A DNA stretch of 64,000 nt from Plumapathes pennacea (GCA_964036295.1 OZ038463.1:26647069-26711068), one strand, 5' to 3'; positions 1 through 11,657 are shown, numbered from the stretch's first letter. A program made the numbers and translations. The notes: generated from the letters alone by a model not told the origin.

Positions 1-1
1 A

Positions 2-1660
2 CGACTCACCAGGAAGGACGTTGAGTGGGAGTGGACAGAAGAGCAAGACAAAGCACTCGACCGAATCAAGAAACTGGTTACAGAGGCACCCGTACTGAGA
101 TATTATGACCCCGGACGCGAGCTGGAAATCCAGTGTGACGCAAGCCAGAGAGGCCTGGGAGCAGCCCTACTTCAAGAAGGGAAGCCGATTGCATACACCA
201 GCCGCGCCCTGACTGACACCGAGCAAAGATATGCACAAATAGAGAAGGAAATGTTGGCGATTGTCTTCTCGCTGGAAAAGTTCAATCAATACACCTTTGG
301 ACGACTAGTGCACGTGCAGAGCGACCACAAGCTGCTGGAATCCATCCTTAAAAAGCCCTTATCATCCGCACCAATACGCCTGCAGGGGATGATGATGCGA
401 CTTCAAAAGTACATCATAGAAGTACGATATGAACGTGGAAGCCAGATGCACATCGCTGACATGCTATCCAGAGCATACCTGCCGGACAACGCAAGCCCAG
501 GAGCTCACGACTTCGAGCAAGTCAACATGGCTGGTTGTTTACAGTTGATTGAGACCTGCGAGACATGTGGAAAATTTGGTTCAAGCCAACAGAGGGAACC
601 TCTGATGCCGCATGAAATACCATCCCGCCCATGGGAAAAGGTAGGAGTTGACATTTTCGAGCATGACGGCAAAGAATACCTGGTGACTGTAGACTACTAC
701 AGCAACTTCTGGGAAGTTGACAGAATACCAGATATGAAAGCAAGCATCGTCATATTGAAGCTCAAGAACCACTTCACGAGGCACGGCTGCCCGGACCAAG
801 TAGTCTCCGACAACGGTCCTCAATTCTACAGTGAGAAATTCGAGCAGTTCGCACGAGCGTGGGAATTTGAGCACTACACAAGTAGTCCAGGGAACAGCCA
901 GGCAAACGGAAAAGCTGAATCTGCCGTCAAGACAGCAGAGCAAATCCTGCGCAAAGCAATTGACGCCGGAAACGATCCTTACTTAGCCATTTTGGATTAC
1001 AGGAATACACCCACCCAAGGCATGTACTCAAGTCCAGTGGAACAATTAATGAACAGGAGAACAAAAACACTCCTACCCACCACGAAAGCACTTCTCCAAC
1101 TGAGGGGCACACACCACGAACAGGAGAAGAAGCAGCTCGTTAAGCGACGAGAGAAGCAAGCCCGGTACTACAACCGAGGGGTGAAAGAGTTAAAACCTCT
1201 CAGCCAAGGAGATGCAGTCTGGATGAAACCAGTCAAGCTTGGGGACAAGCGCTGGAAGAAAGCGACAGTCACGGAACGACTGGACGATAGGTCCTACACA
1301 GTGGAAACAGCTGAGGGAGGCGTATACCGGCGCAACAGATACCACCTCAGGAAGAGGAACGAACCTCCACTGGTACATGAACCGCAAGAGTCAGAGCAGC
1401 CTCCAGTGGACCCGCAGCCTCAGGCCATAACCCCAGCCCCACCTCCAGTCAAGCCAGAAACAACCAAAACCCCAACCAACCAGGGACCCGAGACCAGGAC
1501 CACACCAAACAGTGATGTCACCCTGAGGGTACAGCGACCAACACGAACTAGACGACCTCCAACCTACCTAGCAGATTACGAACGTCTTCCTACTAGAAGA
1601 TACGAGGAACGTTACATTAACTGCCACAAGTGCGACAAATATGGCCTGACAATCGTATAA
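2..1660 (+). CDS. Ty3/Gypsy pol fragment: RNase H plus integrase (5' truncated by window)
   Basis: The frame is open from base 2, so the protein continues from outside the window. The first ~150 residues are the Gypsy RNase H domain (QCDASQRGLGAALLQ, SDHKLLESI). The integrase catalytic core follows, with D in VGVDIF, D in VSDNGPQF and E in GKAESAVK, so the DDE triad is present. After the core come a chromatin-binding-like C-terminal part and a Pro/Thr-rich tail ending LPTRRYEERY...LTIV. The H2C2 zinc module that normally sits between RNase H and the core is almost absent: only CETCGKFGSSQQ remains, right after FEQVNMA, which indicates an in-frame internal deletion. The ORF is otherwise uninterrupted. 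It would copy and integrate the element, but without the zinc domain and with upstream RT unseen its activity is doubtful. Frame and family are clear; the exact element family is not. Confidence 0.9.
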   Translation, partial: RLTRKDVEWEWTEEQDKALDRIKKLVTEAPVLRYYDPGRELEIQCDASQRGLGAALLQEGKPIAYTSRALTDTEQRYAQIEKEMLAIVFSLEKFNQYTFGRLVHVQSDHKLLESILKKPLSSAPIRLQGMMMRLQKYIIEVRYERGSQMHIADMLSRAYLPDNASPGAHDFEQVNMAGCLQLIETCETCGKFGSSQQREPLMPHEIPSRPWEKVGVDIFEHDGKEYLVTVDYYSNFWEVDRIPDMKASIVILKLKNHFTRHGCPDQVVSDNGPQFYSEKFEQFARAWEFEHYTSSPGNSQANGKAESAVKTAEQILRKAIDAGNDPYLAILDYRNTPTQGMYSSPVEQLMNRRTKTLLPTTKALLQLRGTHHEQEKKQLVKRREKQARYYNRGVKELKPLSQGDAVWMKPVKLGDKRWKKATVTERLDDRSYTVETAEGGVYRRNRYHLRKRNEPPLVHEPQESEQPPVDPQPQAITPAPPPVKPETTKTPTNQGPETRTTPNSDVTLRVQRPTRTRRPPTYLADYERLPTRRYEERYINCHKCDKYGLTIV

Positions 1661-2180
1661 TCGAACTTTAGGGAATCCGAATCAGAACTTTCGAAAGGCT
1701 ATAGGCAACGAGGTGAGCTTGGCGGCGACATTGCTTAGATATACAGTTTACGCTAACATTGGCCCGACATCAAAGCACTGCTGATTCATCTCATTGATCA
1801 GGGCAAAGGTTACGCCGGAAGATGATATTGTTTACAGTTGCTAACATGTGCCTGCTTTTACTGTGATTAGAGCTCTGGATGAGTGCAGCTACAGCTGTGG
1901 CAATGCTAATCACAGGTTTTGTTGAGGCTCTGTTAAACTTGGCGGCAGCTCATAGCAGAATTTGACAAACATTCAGCCGTCTCACCGCCATGGTGAGACA
2001 CGTACTGACTTAGCAACCGTGCCAAAAAGCTAACACAGCGAGCGAATGAGTGAGTGAGTGAGCGACAGATTGTAGACACCAATGACTCCCAGATATGCTA
2101 TGCATATCCGTGAGTCAAAAACGAAAACAAACAAACTCCGTTTTTAAGGTCGCCGCAGCCACAAGCAAATACACCAAAAT
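1661..2180. other. Noncoding DNA downstream of Gypsy pol
   Basis: No coding frame or family match is visible. A short GAGT/GAGC run lies near 2043-2064. It probably contains the 3' untranslated part of the Gypsy fragment, but no clear LTR boundary could be placed. Confidence 0.4.
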
Positions 2181-2700
2181 AGTCCTGAACTTTGAGTTTG
2201 TTAGTCACAAATGACTGAACACGCTGTGAACAAAACCGCAATATTGTAAACAAGTCTCATGTTACATTCCTCGCTTTCAATTTATATTTGTTACAGAGCG
2301 TGAATACTCGAAAGCCTCATAAAAGAAACGCATGTAGTACAAAAACATAAGTATTGAAGCGAAGCCTAGCTTATCGTGGATCGACTGTGCATGAAAAGAT
2401 AAGTCACACATTACTCTTTTCTTGCTGGCTAACTTTTCACTCCAAAGCCCAAAATGCAGAGTCGCTCAACCTTTAAGAAGCAAGTGTATGAGTGTTGTAA
2501 TGACAATTTATACCAATAGGTTTCATTTGAGCAAGGTGTGAAAAGTCAAGTTATCTATACTGTGTAATATTTTTCTGGTGAGAAACTGAAACTCTCTTTT
2601 GGGAGTTTTGCTCTTGTCCCTACTTTCCAATTTAGTTTCTTCTGGTCTCGACCCCACCCAACGAGCTCAATGGCAATACCAGTCTTGTTATTTCACCATT
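2181..2700. repeat. Dispersed repeat, copy R1 (Gypsy 3'-flank family)
   Basis: This stretch resembles 25290-25440, 25790-25890 and 27640-28009. Shared blocks include the one around 'tttgttacagag' (2292-2304) and the one around 'aagaagcaagtgtatgagtg' (2475-2495). From about 2637 it also matches the sequence at 28173 onward, which is the C-terminal end of Gypsy A pol. R1 is therefore a decayed remnant of the same Gypsy family's 3' end (untranslated region or LTR). It lacks the 156-bp insertion found at 28010-28165. Confidence 0.7.
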
Positions 2701-3471
2701 CAGCTTTTATTTCTAGGGTTACTAAGGCTACATGTCTATTTTTCTTTGCATATAAAAAGCTTCACTACATGTATATTTAACCCATCGTCAAGATTGAGTG
2801 TTTGGGGTAGGTGCCTAGTGAGAAAGTTGCTAAGCACAGTAACTAAGGGCCGAACCCTGCAAAAGTCCACCTCTAGACACCTGTCACACTGATAAATAGT
2901 GTAGATCTCAAGTTAACTAACTTACCACGGGGAAAGGTGGGAGGGGATAAATCGATCCTGCTAAGATTGAGCAAGCAACATTGAACGCAACCATCTGCTG
3001 CAAGAAGTGACTGCTAAGCAAGTGCTAAGCCCGGTGTTAAGTCTCAGAAACCCACGGGGCAGCTCCGGGTGCAGGGAGCAACTGCTGACCAATTGGCTTG
3101 CCCTTTGGGTTGATCAATTTCCCAATTTCCCCCTACTCAATCCCCTTGGTGGGCCAGGGGGTCAGTCCCTTGACAAATGCATAACTTTGCCTAAATTTTA
3201 TTTAGCTGCATCAAATTTTCTCAGAACAAGGGATACTCTTAGCACTGTCAGTGCAAAGAGTGACAAAGTTTTATGCTGCAGGCCTGGACACCATTCAGGT
3301 GAGGAGTGGAGCTCCCAGAATGCGGGTATAGGTTGGTAACCTAGGGGGTGCAGCTAGACTGATACAGTAACCTGAAGGTGTCGAATTTACCAACTAATTG
3401 ATAGGAAATGACTGCTTTCCTTTGCTATTGTACAGCAGTGTTGTATCCAGGATTTCAAAACTGGGGTCCGA
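2701..3471. other. Noncoding, nothing recognised
   Basis: The open frames here (for example 3007-3339) have no domain, no homology I recognise and no splice context. I see only unique-looking noncoding sequence. Confidence 0.4.
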
Positions 3472-3735
3472 AGGATTTTGTGGGGTCCAACTAATTAATA
3501 TTCATTTTTAATATATTCGTGGCGCGTCATTATTCACATTGCTTATTTTTGTACCAAACAAATAACAAGCCGATAGGACATTTTTTATGTAAGGACCAAA
3601 ATTTAGGGGTCCAAGTAGGATTTTGTGGGGTCCAACTAATTAATATTCATTTTTAATATATTCGTGGCGCGTCATTATTCACATTGCTTATTTTTGTACC
3701 AAACAAATAACAAGCCGATAGGACATTTTTTATGT
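3472..3735. repeat. Direct duplication, 2 x 119 bp
   Basis: Bases 3472-3590 and 3617-3735 are near-identical copies beginning 'aggattttgtggggtccaa' and ending 'cattttttatgt', offset by 145 bp. The 26-bp spacer 3591-3616 contains another 'ggggtcca' word. The high identity suggests a recent local duplication. Confidence 0.9.
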
Positions 3736-4499
3736 TCCTGCCACATTTTGTTCTCTTTCGAGGAGGTTTTCAGCTAAAAGTATTTTATTGACGTCCGCCA
3801 TACGCACAAAACATATTTATGCAAATCTGAACTCAATTCTTTGGGTTACCAAATTTCACCACGCTACGCGAAAAATTGACAGCTTGATTTTCAGTCGATG
3901 TGCAAGACTACAGGTCAATGTTTTAAGATTTGTATGCAGACAGATTGTTTGACATATTAAAAGCGGTGTCGTCGTGATCGATAAAAGGTGTGCATGTCGC
4001 GATAAACTGAGCCGCTCAAACAGCCAGTGGTTTACAGTAACATTTGATCGAATATTTGTTCAGTCACACTCGCATTCCAGGATTTAACCCTTAGAAATTG
4101 TACTACTTTTTTCGTGTCGTATGCGACAGAAAACCAAATCACGGAGTGATTTTTTATTCGTGTCGTAAGCGAAAGTTGCAACGCGTAAATCGGGCTTTAC
4201 CGACGCGCTATCAGTGGTGAAGGATCAGCGTCGGCTTTCCGCTTAGTGGGTCGCGTTCCGAAAAGAGTCGCTTGTCAATAAATTGATTTTTCGAGTGCGT
4301 CCAAGCGGACGCACTTGCTGGAATTTTTTGCGTCCAAATTGAGATTTGTGCATCCCAGGACGCAATGACGCGCTCTGGATACGCGCCGCCGTGTAATATC
4401 CTCTATATATTTACCATAGCTGGAAATCACAATACTATAGACACAATGTATTGTACAGTAGGTTAGCTAATTTCCAAATCAATCAATTTAAATAAAAAT

Positions 4500-4906
4500 G
4501 ATATCTTCACAATCGATTCTACATAAAGTAAATAGTTGACTATTAGATTATTTCTGTGTTTCAAGATTGCGCCTACAAGTTATAGAAGTTTATGTTTTGA
4601 ATATGGTAATGTGACGTCAAAGGAGTAATTCAATGTTATTTCTTTCTCTTCGTGATTGGAACTGTTTCCAGATTCATACAAAGTATTTGGTAAAATCATT
4701 TACACCAAATTCAAATATGGATGTTGATAAAATGTCAATTATCTCTGCCAACAAGATTTTGTATAATAAATTGTTCCTTCTTTGACGTCACGTCATTACC
4801 ATATTCAAAATATAAACCTTTATAACTCAAAGGCGTAGCGTTAAAACGCAGACTTATTCTAATAGTCAACATATTTCTGTTATGTAGATTCGATTGTAAA
4901 GATATC
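4500..4906. repeat. MITE-like long inverted repeat
   Basis: The left end, 'gatatcttcacaatcgattc' from 4500, is the imperfect reverse complement of the right end finishing 'gattgtaaagatatc' at 4906. The arms stay complementary inward: 'gttgactatta' against 'taatagtcaac', then the block around 'tgacgtcaaagg' (4610-4622) against 'ctttgacgtcacgtc' (4781-4796). This makes a foldback of about 407 bp. It lies in the intron that follows PIG-M exon 1. No transposase is encoded. Confidence 0.75.
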
Positions 4907-4974
4907 AGTTTTGGGCTTATGTGCACTTTAAGAATGGTGGTTTTACAGTAGGTGAGGGTAAAAATGCCACTTAC

Positions 4975-5663
4975 CAGTAATACATTAGGGCAGTGATGGT
5001 TATGAAGGTAGAAAAAGCAATAAGTCCAAACTTCAACCTCAGCGGGTGGAATGCAAAATGAAGCATTCGACGCGGCAGAAAGTTACTGTAGGTGTCCAGT
5101 TTCTGTGGCATCGGTTCCGGTCCTCCAACGTACAAATACAATGGCAAGCTGTAAATGATTGGGTACAACTTAAAGTGTACTGCAAGCCCGTACAACAGAG
5201 CAGCGACAGTTAATCTTCCACTAGAAATAAGACAAATTGTCACCAGAACAAGCACGGCGACCACTGACTCCGCATTTCCACGCGTGGATACCGTGATGAT
5301 CAGAGGGTTGAAAAGCCAAACACAGGACGCCCAAACTGCTGTGCTGCTGTCAGATCCGAGTCGGCACAGCTCATTGTACATCAACAGACCTGCCACGATG
5401 TCCAAAGTAGCAAAAACAAGCTTACCAAACACATGATGAACTAGAATGTTTGGCGTCAGGGCCAAAGCCAGAAGAGGGGTATATCTGTAGGTTGCTCGTA
5501 AATACGGAGAATTTCCAGCAACAACGTGATCAGATGCGTCCGTAAACACGTTGTAATCTACGTCAGTGTACTTAACGTTCATATTTCTATCTTGCCATTC
5601 TCCGTATACGATGAAAACTAAACGGAGAAGAAAAGCAGCCAGTAGCACCCGCGTGGCGGCCAT
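4975..5663 (-). CDS. PIGM: PIG-M, GPI alpha-1,4-mannosyltransferase I, first coding exon
   Basis: PIG-M adds the first mannose to the GPI anchor precursor from dolichol-phosphate-mannose in the ER lumen. This exon begins at the ATG of MAATRVLLAAFLLRLV (5663-5661). The protein starts with a signal/membrane helix, followed by the luminal loop with the family's DXD motif (KYTDVDYNVFTDA). Further conserved segments are YRYTPLLA, GNAESVV and HFKLYPIIYSLP, with several membrane helices. The exon ends in a perfect splice donor (CTG|GTAAGT on the minus strand) after ALMYY, so about 229 of the roughly 420 residues expected for the family are here. I do not see the remaining exons in 1-4974; they may lie beyond the left edge or have been lost to repeats. 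The frame extends 11 codons upstream of the ATG without another ATG. Confidence 0.92.
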
Positions 5664-5697
5664 TTTGTGCTGAGTAACCAAGCCTGGTTCAGACAAA
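5664..5697. promoter_or_regulatory. 34-bp gap between divergent start codons
   Basis: The PIGM start codon (5663, minus) and the start codon of the plus-strand gene (5698) are separated by 34 bp. Any shared promoter must therefore overlap the two 5' leaders or the first codons. No TATA box is seen. Confidence 0.5.
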
Positions 5698-8600
5698 ATG
5701 GCGCTCTCGTCCCCGAAGGAAACGTGTGGGACGTTTATCGAGCGATTTATTGAGGCGGATATTGAAGCTCTTAGGGAGAAGGTAGTGTAATTTGTTATTC
5801 TTTTTCTAGCTCTTTTGTTTTAGTTTTCGTTCGGTTAAACTTTATCTAAGCTCGAATACCCGATAATTGTACGATCTTGTGTTGTTTGTGTGCAAAGGTT
5901 CTAAAAGTTAACCTTCCGCTTTAAGCATTTTATCTTTTCTTTATCTATTCCGGATCTGTGAAATTAAAATATCTACATTGTTCGAGGCAATCTACAAACG
6001 CATTCAGAGGAATTCACACTGAATTAATTTCGCATCACACTGGTTTTGTGTGATGCAGACTGCCACAATACATTATTTGTATTTGCTGGAAAAAAAAACA
6101 ATATTGTTCCTAGCGTGGATTGGGGAGTTAATAATTCCCCATACAAATTGAGTCAGTATATTTTATCCTTGAACATGTTGATATGCTGATTGCGGTCGTT
6201 TCGCCGACGAGTCGGCTCGCCTACGTCCAGTTCGCTTACGTCTCAGGTCGGTTCGCTAACGTGTCAAAGTCGATTCGCTAATGTGTCAAAGTTGATTCGC
6301 CTAATAATTCGTATCACACAAAAATCGTATTATCATAACTCTGGCGTAGAAGTGGTCGACAAGCGAACAAAACTCGGGTCATATTTCATGTAAATAAATT
6401 CAATTCTATAATTCTAAAATTCTAAAATGCGTTAATCAAGACGACTGTAGCGTGTTAGTTGATGTAAAGGCAAAGCGGCTTGATGTTATGTAAGGCAAAG
6501 CAGTAAAGAATATATTTACATGAAATATGACCCGAGTTTTGTTCGCTTGTCGACCTCACCATTCACTACTTCTTCTACGCAATGTTTCGATGCAATTTTC
6601 GGAATTCACCATTGATTTTGTTTGGAGCAGCTTTACGCGTACGGGAAGGGCTCAGATCAGAGGGTCAACAAAATTCGGGTTCTGAAATAGGGTACATATT
6701 CATTTTATGTTAGGATAGTAGATCTTGGTATTTGGTCTCAAGTTGGTATTTTTAGATAATTGTACTGCCCCATGCAGGTCTAACTTGATATGTTGGCCCA
6801 AAATAGGTAGAAAATTGCATACTGTAATTATACTAGTCTACACTTAAAATAGGGTCGAAAAATCTTGTATTTTGGGCCTGAAATACTGTTTAGGATAAAA
6901 TACTGTTCAGGATGTAAAGGGTTTTCACCTCCCACCCAAAACTAATTACGAGGAGTACCCCTGGGCAACGAAATATTATTGTCTCTGAAACTAAAGGTCT
7001 TTTTCTGCACTCCATAGTACAAACACAGATGTGGTGATACAGAAGAAAGCATTTTGCTCAGCACCTTTGACAGACCAGGTAAAAGTAGAAGTCACAGTAC
7101 AAAAATAAATAGAAGCATAGAATGAAAACCGATACTACAGTGCACATGTAATGCACCAGTCAAAGTAAACCCTGAAACCCCACTCCCCCACACTCTGAGA
7201 TACACAGTAGGTGGGGGTTGGTTTTGAATAGCACATAAAAACTGACAAATGCCCCACCATGTGGGTAAATGTTTTGTGGAAAATACCCAGGTGGAGGGAG
7301 CACTCCCTTAAATTAAGTTTGGGGTGTGCCGCTAAATCCCTGTGACCCTGACCCTTTTTCAGAGTAAAGAAAGGCAATTTTGTGACCCTGTTACAATCAA
7401 AATGGTCAAAATGGATACCCTGTTCCAGACTAGAGGCAACTCCACAAATTGGAAGTGGTGTACTTGAATAAACATGTGGCATTGCATGATTTATAGCAAC
7501 AGTTCAGAGCTGTTTCGCAGCGACAGACTTGACTATAAATCATGAAGGATTCTGGCAGGAGAAATAACGACCTTGTTCCAGAGCTAGACTGAATGAAAAA
7601 TATACCTTGTTCCAGAGAGAAACAGTGATTTGTATACCCTGTTCCAGAGTCGGAGAGGCAAAAAGTATACCCTGTTGAGTGGCACATACCCATATAGCCC
7701 ATATATGGGAGTGACCCCTTCCCTGGGGAATATAGCAGGAAATGCCCCACCCCTTGGGACAACTAAAGGCAGATGTTGCTTATGAATTGGCCTTTGCAAA
7801 ATTTCACACAAAGTAGCAGAATTTACAAAGCAGCAGAATTCATGCTTTGGGCTGCCATCTTGGATTGCATGTCACCCAGCAATCTTTGCAGAGACAGTGG
7901 CACATGGATGGCCCTGGAGACCAGCTTGTGCAGGAAGAATAGTTGTCATGTTGGATTTATGCACATATGATTCAAACTAATCCCTACTGATGCTCCACAT
8001 ACCTGAACATGTGAATCCTTACCTACTTGGGACTCAAAGAGCTACCAATAAACTACCAATTGTGGGGGTGGGGTGTTGTTTACTTTTACTGGTGCATAAG
8101 GTACAGTAGAATCCCCTCTCAGATTTAAATTCTTGTACTTGTTTCAGAGGATGACAACAGTTCAGATGAGATGTGGAGTGTCACTGAGTCTGAATTAGAT
8201 GATGAAAGTGATTGTGAATCAGACTTCTGTGGACCCACCACAGCTGAAGAATTATTTGATGGACAGGTGCAGGGGGAACAGAAACAGACTGCATTTTCTG
8301 CATTAGAAATCACAGTGAAAGCAAGTGCGAACAATCAGGCACAGCCAAATAATAGCACCTCTATACATCTGACAGAACCAGCGCTCTATAGTGAAACGAC
8401 TACCCCTACTGGCGTATGCAATTTGACAGATAGTGTCACATTGCCTGACTCAATGATGCATGATGTGTCCTCTAAATCATGTGACACAGCTCAGGGTTTG
8501 GCTGAAGCTTTCTTGCGAACAAGGGACAGGATTGCTGCAGCACTGATACAAGAAGCAAATGACAACTTGAATGATGGGGAAATCTCCAGAACAACACAAT

Positions 8601-9253
8601 GGACAAGGAAAAAATCAAAGACAAGGTCCAAGAAGTATCAGACTGGTAAGGGCACACTGGTTTCTCACATCAGGGACTTGTGTAAAGAAATTACTGAGGA
8701 AGGTGGACGAACTTGCAAGAATGAGGATAATTTCCAAAGATATCGTTCTACGAGTGGTAACAATGAGTGTGAAACACCGTCCTCGTGCACCGCTTTCCAA
8801 AGAACTAAAGATACCCATGATGAAATGGGGTCTGTGCCTTTTCCAGGCAAGTCTGGGAAGCGTAGTAGAAACAAGAAAAGTGTTCGCCTTGATGTGGCAC
8901 CAAAGAATGCCAGAAACTCTGTCAGGCTATCAGATGCTGTTAACATCAGTGATGAAGAAGTCAAATTACCAGTCAAAAATACCTTGGTGCCACAGCTTTT
9001 TCCTCATGTTGAACGAGAGTTTCAGCAATTACACAGTTCACTCAGTGAAAGTGACAGACACTTCGTGTCACTGCCACCAACACCTTGTTTGCGAACTTCA
9101 CTCGCTGCCTGCTCTTGTAAGAGACCTTTGAGTGTCAACATGACAGCAAACTGCAAGCGCAGAAAGGTCTCGAGAGAAGCTTTATTGTCTTGTCCGGCTG
9201 GAAGCCCTTGTGACAAAGCTTTTTGTTTCCACTGCACCCTCATCTCTCAGTGA
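5698..9253 (+). CDS. Unidentified three-exon gene divergent from PIGM
   Basis: I assemble three exons: 5698-5781 (ends AAG|GTAGTG), 7018-7078 (after a pyrimidine tract and CCATAG; ends CCAG|GTAAAA) and 8148-9253 (after TTGTTTCAG). Splice phases agree at both joins, and the summed length is exactly 1251 nt, giving 416 codons plus TGA. Exon 1 encodes MALSSPKETCGTFIERF, a helical-looking start. Exon 3 begins with a strongly acidic Ser/Glu/Asp stretch (WSVTESELDDESDCESDF). It continues with a basic stretch (RKKSKTRSKKYQ), a second basic patch (GKRSRNKKSVR), NLS-like CKRRKVS and a Cys-rich end (CPAGSPCDKAFCFHC). I recognise no enzyme domain. Low-complexity composition and basic patches suggest a nuclear protein, but function is unknown. 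The middle exon is inferred from splice sites and phase only. Confidence 0.7.
6343..6580. repeat. Inverted repeat, 42-nt perfect arms
   Basis: Arm 6355-6396 (starts 'gtcgacaagcgaac') is the exact reverse complement of 6513-6554. The pairing continues imperfectly outward through 'gcgtagaagtg' and 'cacttcttctacgc', with a loop of about 116 nt. It sits in intron 1 of the plus-strand gene. Upstream (6200-6300) the words 'tcggttcgctaacgtgtcaaag' and relatives recur two to three times. Confidence 0.8.
7420..7690. repeat. Degenerate 'CCCTGTTCCAGA' repeats
   Basis: The word 'accctgttccaga' or a close variant occurs near 7420, 7571, 7605, 7637 and, truncated, 7669, spaced 31 to about 150 bp. It lies in intron 2 of the plus-strand gene and carries no coding frame of note. 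Confidence 0.5.
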
Positions 9254-10835
9254 ACCTGATTTGGACAGAGACTGTCCAGCTTAGAACCATTTCACTCCTG
9301 AGCTTGTGATTAAAATTCTCCCAAGTATTTAAGAAAAAAACTGTATGAGTGATGTAGTGAGAACTGATAGCCCAATCAGATTTAATCGAAGCACACTATC
9401 AAATGGCAAATCCTTCATACTGAATGAACTATCTTTGTGAGAGACTGAAGGAGAAGACTGAAACTGATCACTGAGGAGTGAAAGGGTTAAGCTTTATTTA
9501 GAGCATATTACATACCCACACAGAGATGTGAATTTTAACTTTGAGTGTTGCATGATGATATGTCTCACAAGTGAGCGGAGCAATTTGAGTTATATCAACA
9601 CAAGAAGATAAGATTCATATCTCCAAGAAGCCTTGTAATGTTCTGCTCATTATATAGATTGATAAATTATTCAGAACAAAGACATATCTCACAGCCTTTA
9701 TTTCCTGTCAGAAATTGTTGTCTTAAAAAATTGAGCGCACATAGTTGTAACATTAACAAATTGACGTCAGTTTTTTATGTGTCTGTCCTCTTATTGATCA
9801 TGAAATGCGTCATAACATTTTCAAAAAGTTGTGGATCCACTTGGCGAAGCGCAATTCAGTCAATTTGTTTTTTACAATAACAAAACTCAAGCGACGACGC
9901 GGGGAAAACACGCAAGAAAACTGGATTTTGTTCGATTTGACCGAAATGTTGTCAACAACTTTTCCCGCTTTCTAATTGGTCGAGGTTGAAATTCAAGACA
10001 TTTCATTGGCCAAAAAGTGACAGTTTGACGTGAGCATTTCACACGTGCAAAATAAAATTTTGTCAAAGAAGTTGAAAAGAAATGAAACTAGATGCTTTTC
10101 TGCTGCGGTTTTCTTGACTATTTCAAGACAAAGCTCAAGGAAATTCACCTCTGAACACTCCTGGTTCTCTACTTCAAATGCCGAATGTTGCTTTTGCAAG
10201 AACTGAGGTAAAATTGAAGCTGAATTCACCTTCTTCGTCCAAATCACTGTCGTCAGCACTCGATTTTATGTGTCTGTCCTCTTATTGATAATGAAAATTA
10301 GCCAATCACAAAGCGAGAAACTGATGTGTTATTGTAAAATATCAACTTTATCTTTCAGAATAATGTGAAGACAAAATCCTGATATTTTATTGATGTCTAT
10401 ATTGTATGTATTTTGCTTTTACTCTAGTCAGTTCATTCATCAATGTTCACATTGAAAATTATGATCATCAGGAATACAAGAATGTTACTGGACACATTTA
10501 TCACACTTGACTGTGCGTAACAGTCTTAGAATGTTTTATTGTTTTCTTTCTTATATTTGACTGCCCAAATTGGTATAATTGTGAAAGCCATGTAAAAGTT
10601 TCAACTTATTTTTTGGGTAGTTGTTTAAGAAGCTTAATTATCTGCAGCAATTTGGCAGTCTGTTGGTCTATTCCAGTGCAACATTGTGCTGACCCTGAGA
10701 TTAATAGAAAAATGTAGTATATTTAGGAGTTTTAATGCAGCTGTGGTGTTTGTTATAGGTTGTAGGACAAATGATTTGTAAAGGTAAAATATAAATAGCT
10801 GCTCTTTTTCATATTTTTTACAATATTTTTTAGCA
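9254..10835. other. Noncoding; one 25-bp direct repeat
   Basis: There is no supported gene. The phrase 'tttatgtgtctgtcctcttattgat' occurs near 9775 and again near 10265, about 490 bp apart, which may mark the edges of an old insertion. The rest is AT-rich with no pattern I recognise. Confidence 0.4.
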
Positions 10836-11373
10836 AAATCAGGTGGTCAGTGTAAAATGAAGACTGAGTGTAAAATGCAGACTGAGAACATAGAATGCAA
10901 AACATGTTTTTCGAATAAATCCTGATGATTTTAGAGAAGATGATTGTTGATATGATGCAGACCACGTACAACACTGGAAATTGGATCATTTACAGTGCAC
11001 CAATGGTGAAACAATCAAAGAGAAAGTGGTGCCAGTGTCACAGGGGATTTGGTCCCCCTGGGGGTCCATATCTGCTAGCTGGGTCTGGGGGTTCAAAATC
11101 TGAGGGGGACCAAATCCGCTGGGACACCGGCTGAACAGCAAACAATATTCGTGAATGGCTTCTTCAGCAAAGATATTAACCTATCAGGGGGGAGGGGTGG
11201 GATTAATGTAAAGAGAGGGGAGGGGGGAATGTCATAATTGCTTTGTCTTGCAATAAAAATGAGTCCTATAGGAACTGGGTTTATCGTTAATGAACATTTT
11301 ATGTTTCCAGTCTGCATTTTACACTCAGTCTGCATTTTACACTTGGTCTGCATTTTACACTGACTGCAAAATC
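10836..11373. repeat. Foldback repeat with 'tgcattttacact' ends
   Basis: The left block 10851-10890 has 'gtgtaaaatgcagactgag' words. The right block 11308-11366 carries three tandem inverted versions ('tctgcattttacactcagtc'). Both ends are followed by 'aaaatcaggt'. The segment between them contains the 101-bp palindrome at 11031-11131. Confidence 0.6.
11031..11131. repeat. 101-bp palindromic element
   Basis: Arms 11031-11059 and 11103-11131 are imperfect 29-nt reverse complements with the core 'ggatttggtccccct' against 'agggggaccaaatcc'. The loop is 43 bp. This is a MITE-sized foldback without coding capacity. Confidence 0.75.
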
Positions 11374-11657
11374 AGGTCCCCTCTTCCCCCTGTGTAAAAT
11401 GAGCGATGATCCCAGAGATGAAGGTGCTTGAGGGGCAGCAACCACTGCTAGGAAATATGACTATTCAGTTGCCATTGACAGTTTTTGTAAACATTTCACC
11501 CCACAGCCATCACGGCCAAATCCTATGTTTATCAATAGTTATAATAATAATCTAATGGAAGATCTCGAGACCACATTTAAAATAGGTACCTAAAAACGCA
11601 CATGTGTCCGCCAGGGGTCAATATAGTTCCCTCGCAGCCCTTATTTGGCTCGTCATG

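Noticed and set aside
3007-3339. 110-codon open frame on the plus strand
   Set aside because: No domain, odd composition and no splice or promoter context; a chance frame.
1-4974. Remaining PIGM exons
   Set aside because: I scanned the minus strand for the missing membrane segments and saw none convincing; they are not annotated.
7135-7811. Three overlapping minus-strand frames
   Set aside because: They are built on the 'CCCTGTTCCAGA' repeats and lie inside an intron; no protein family is recognisable.
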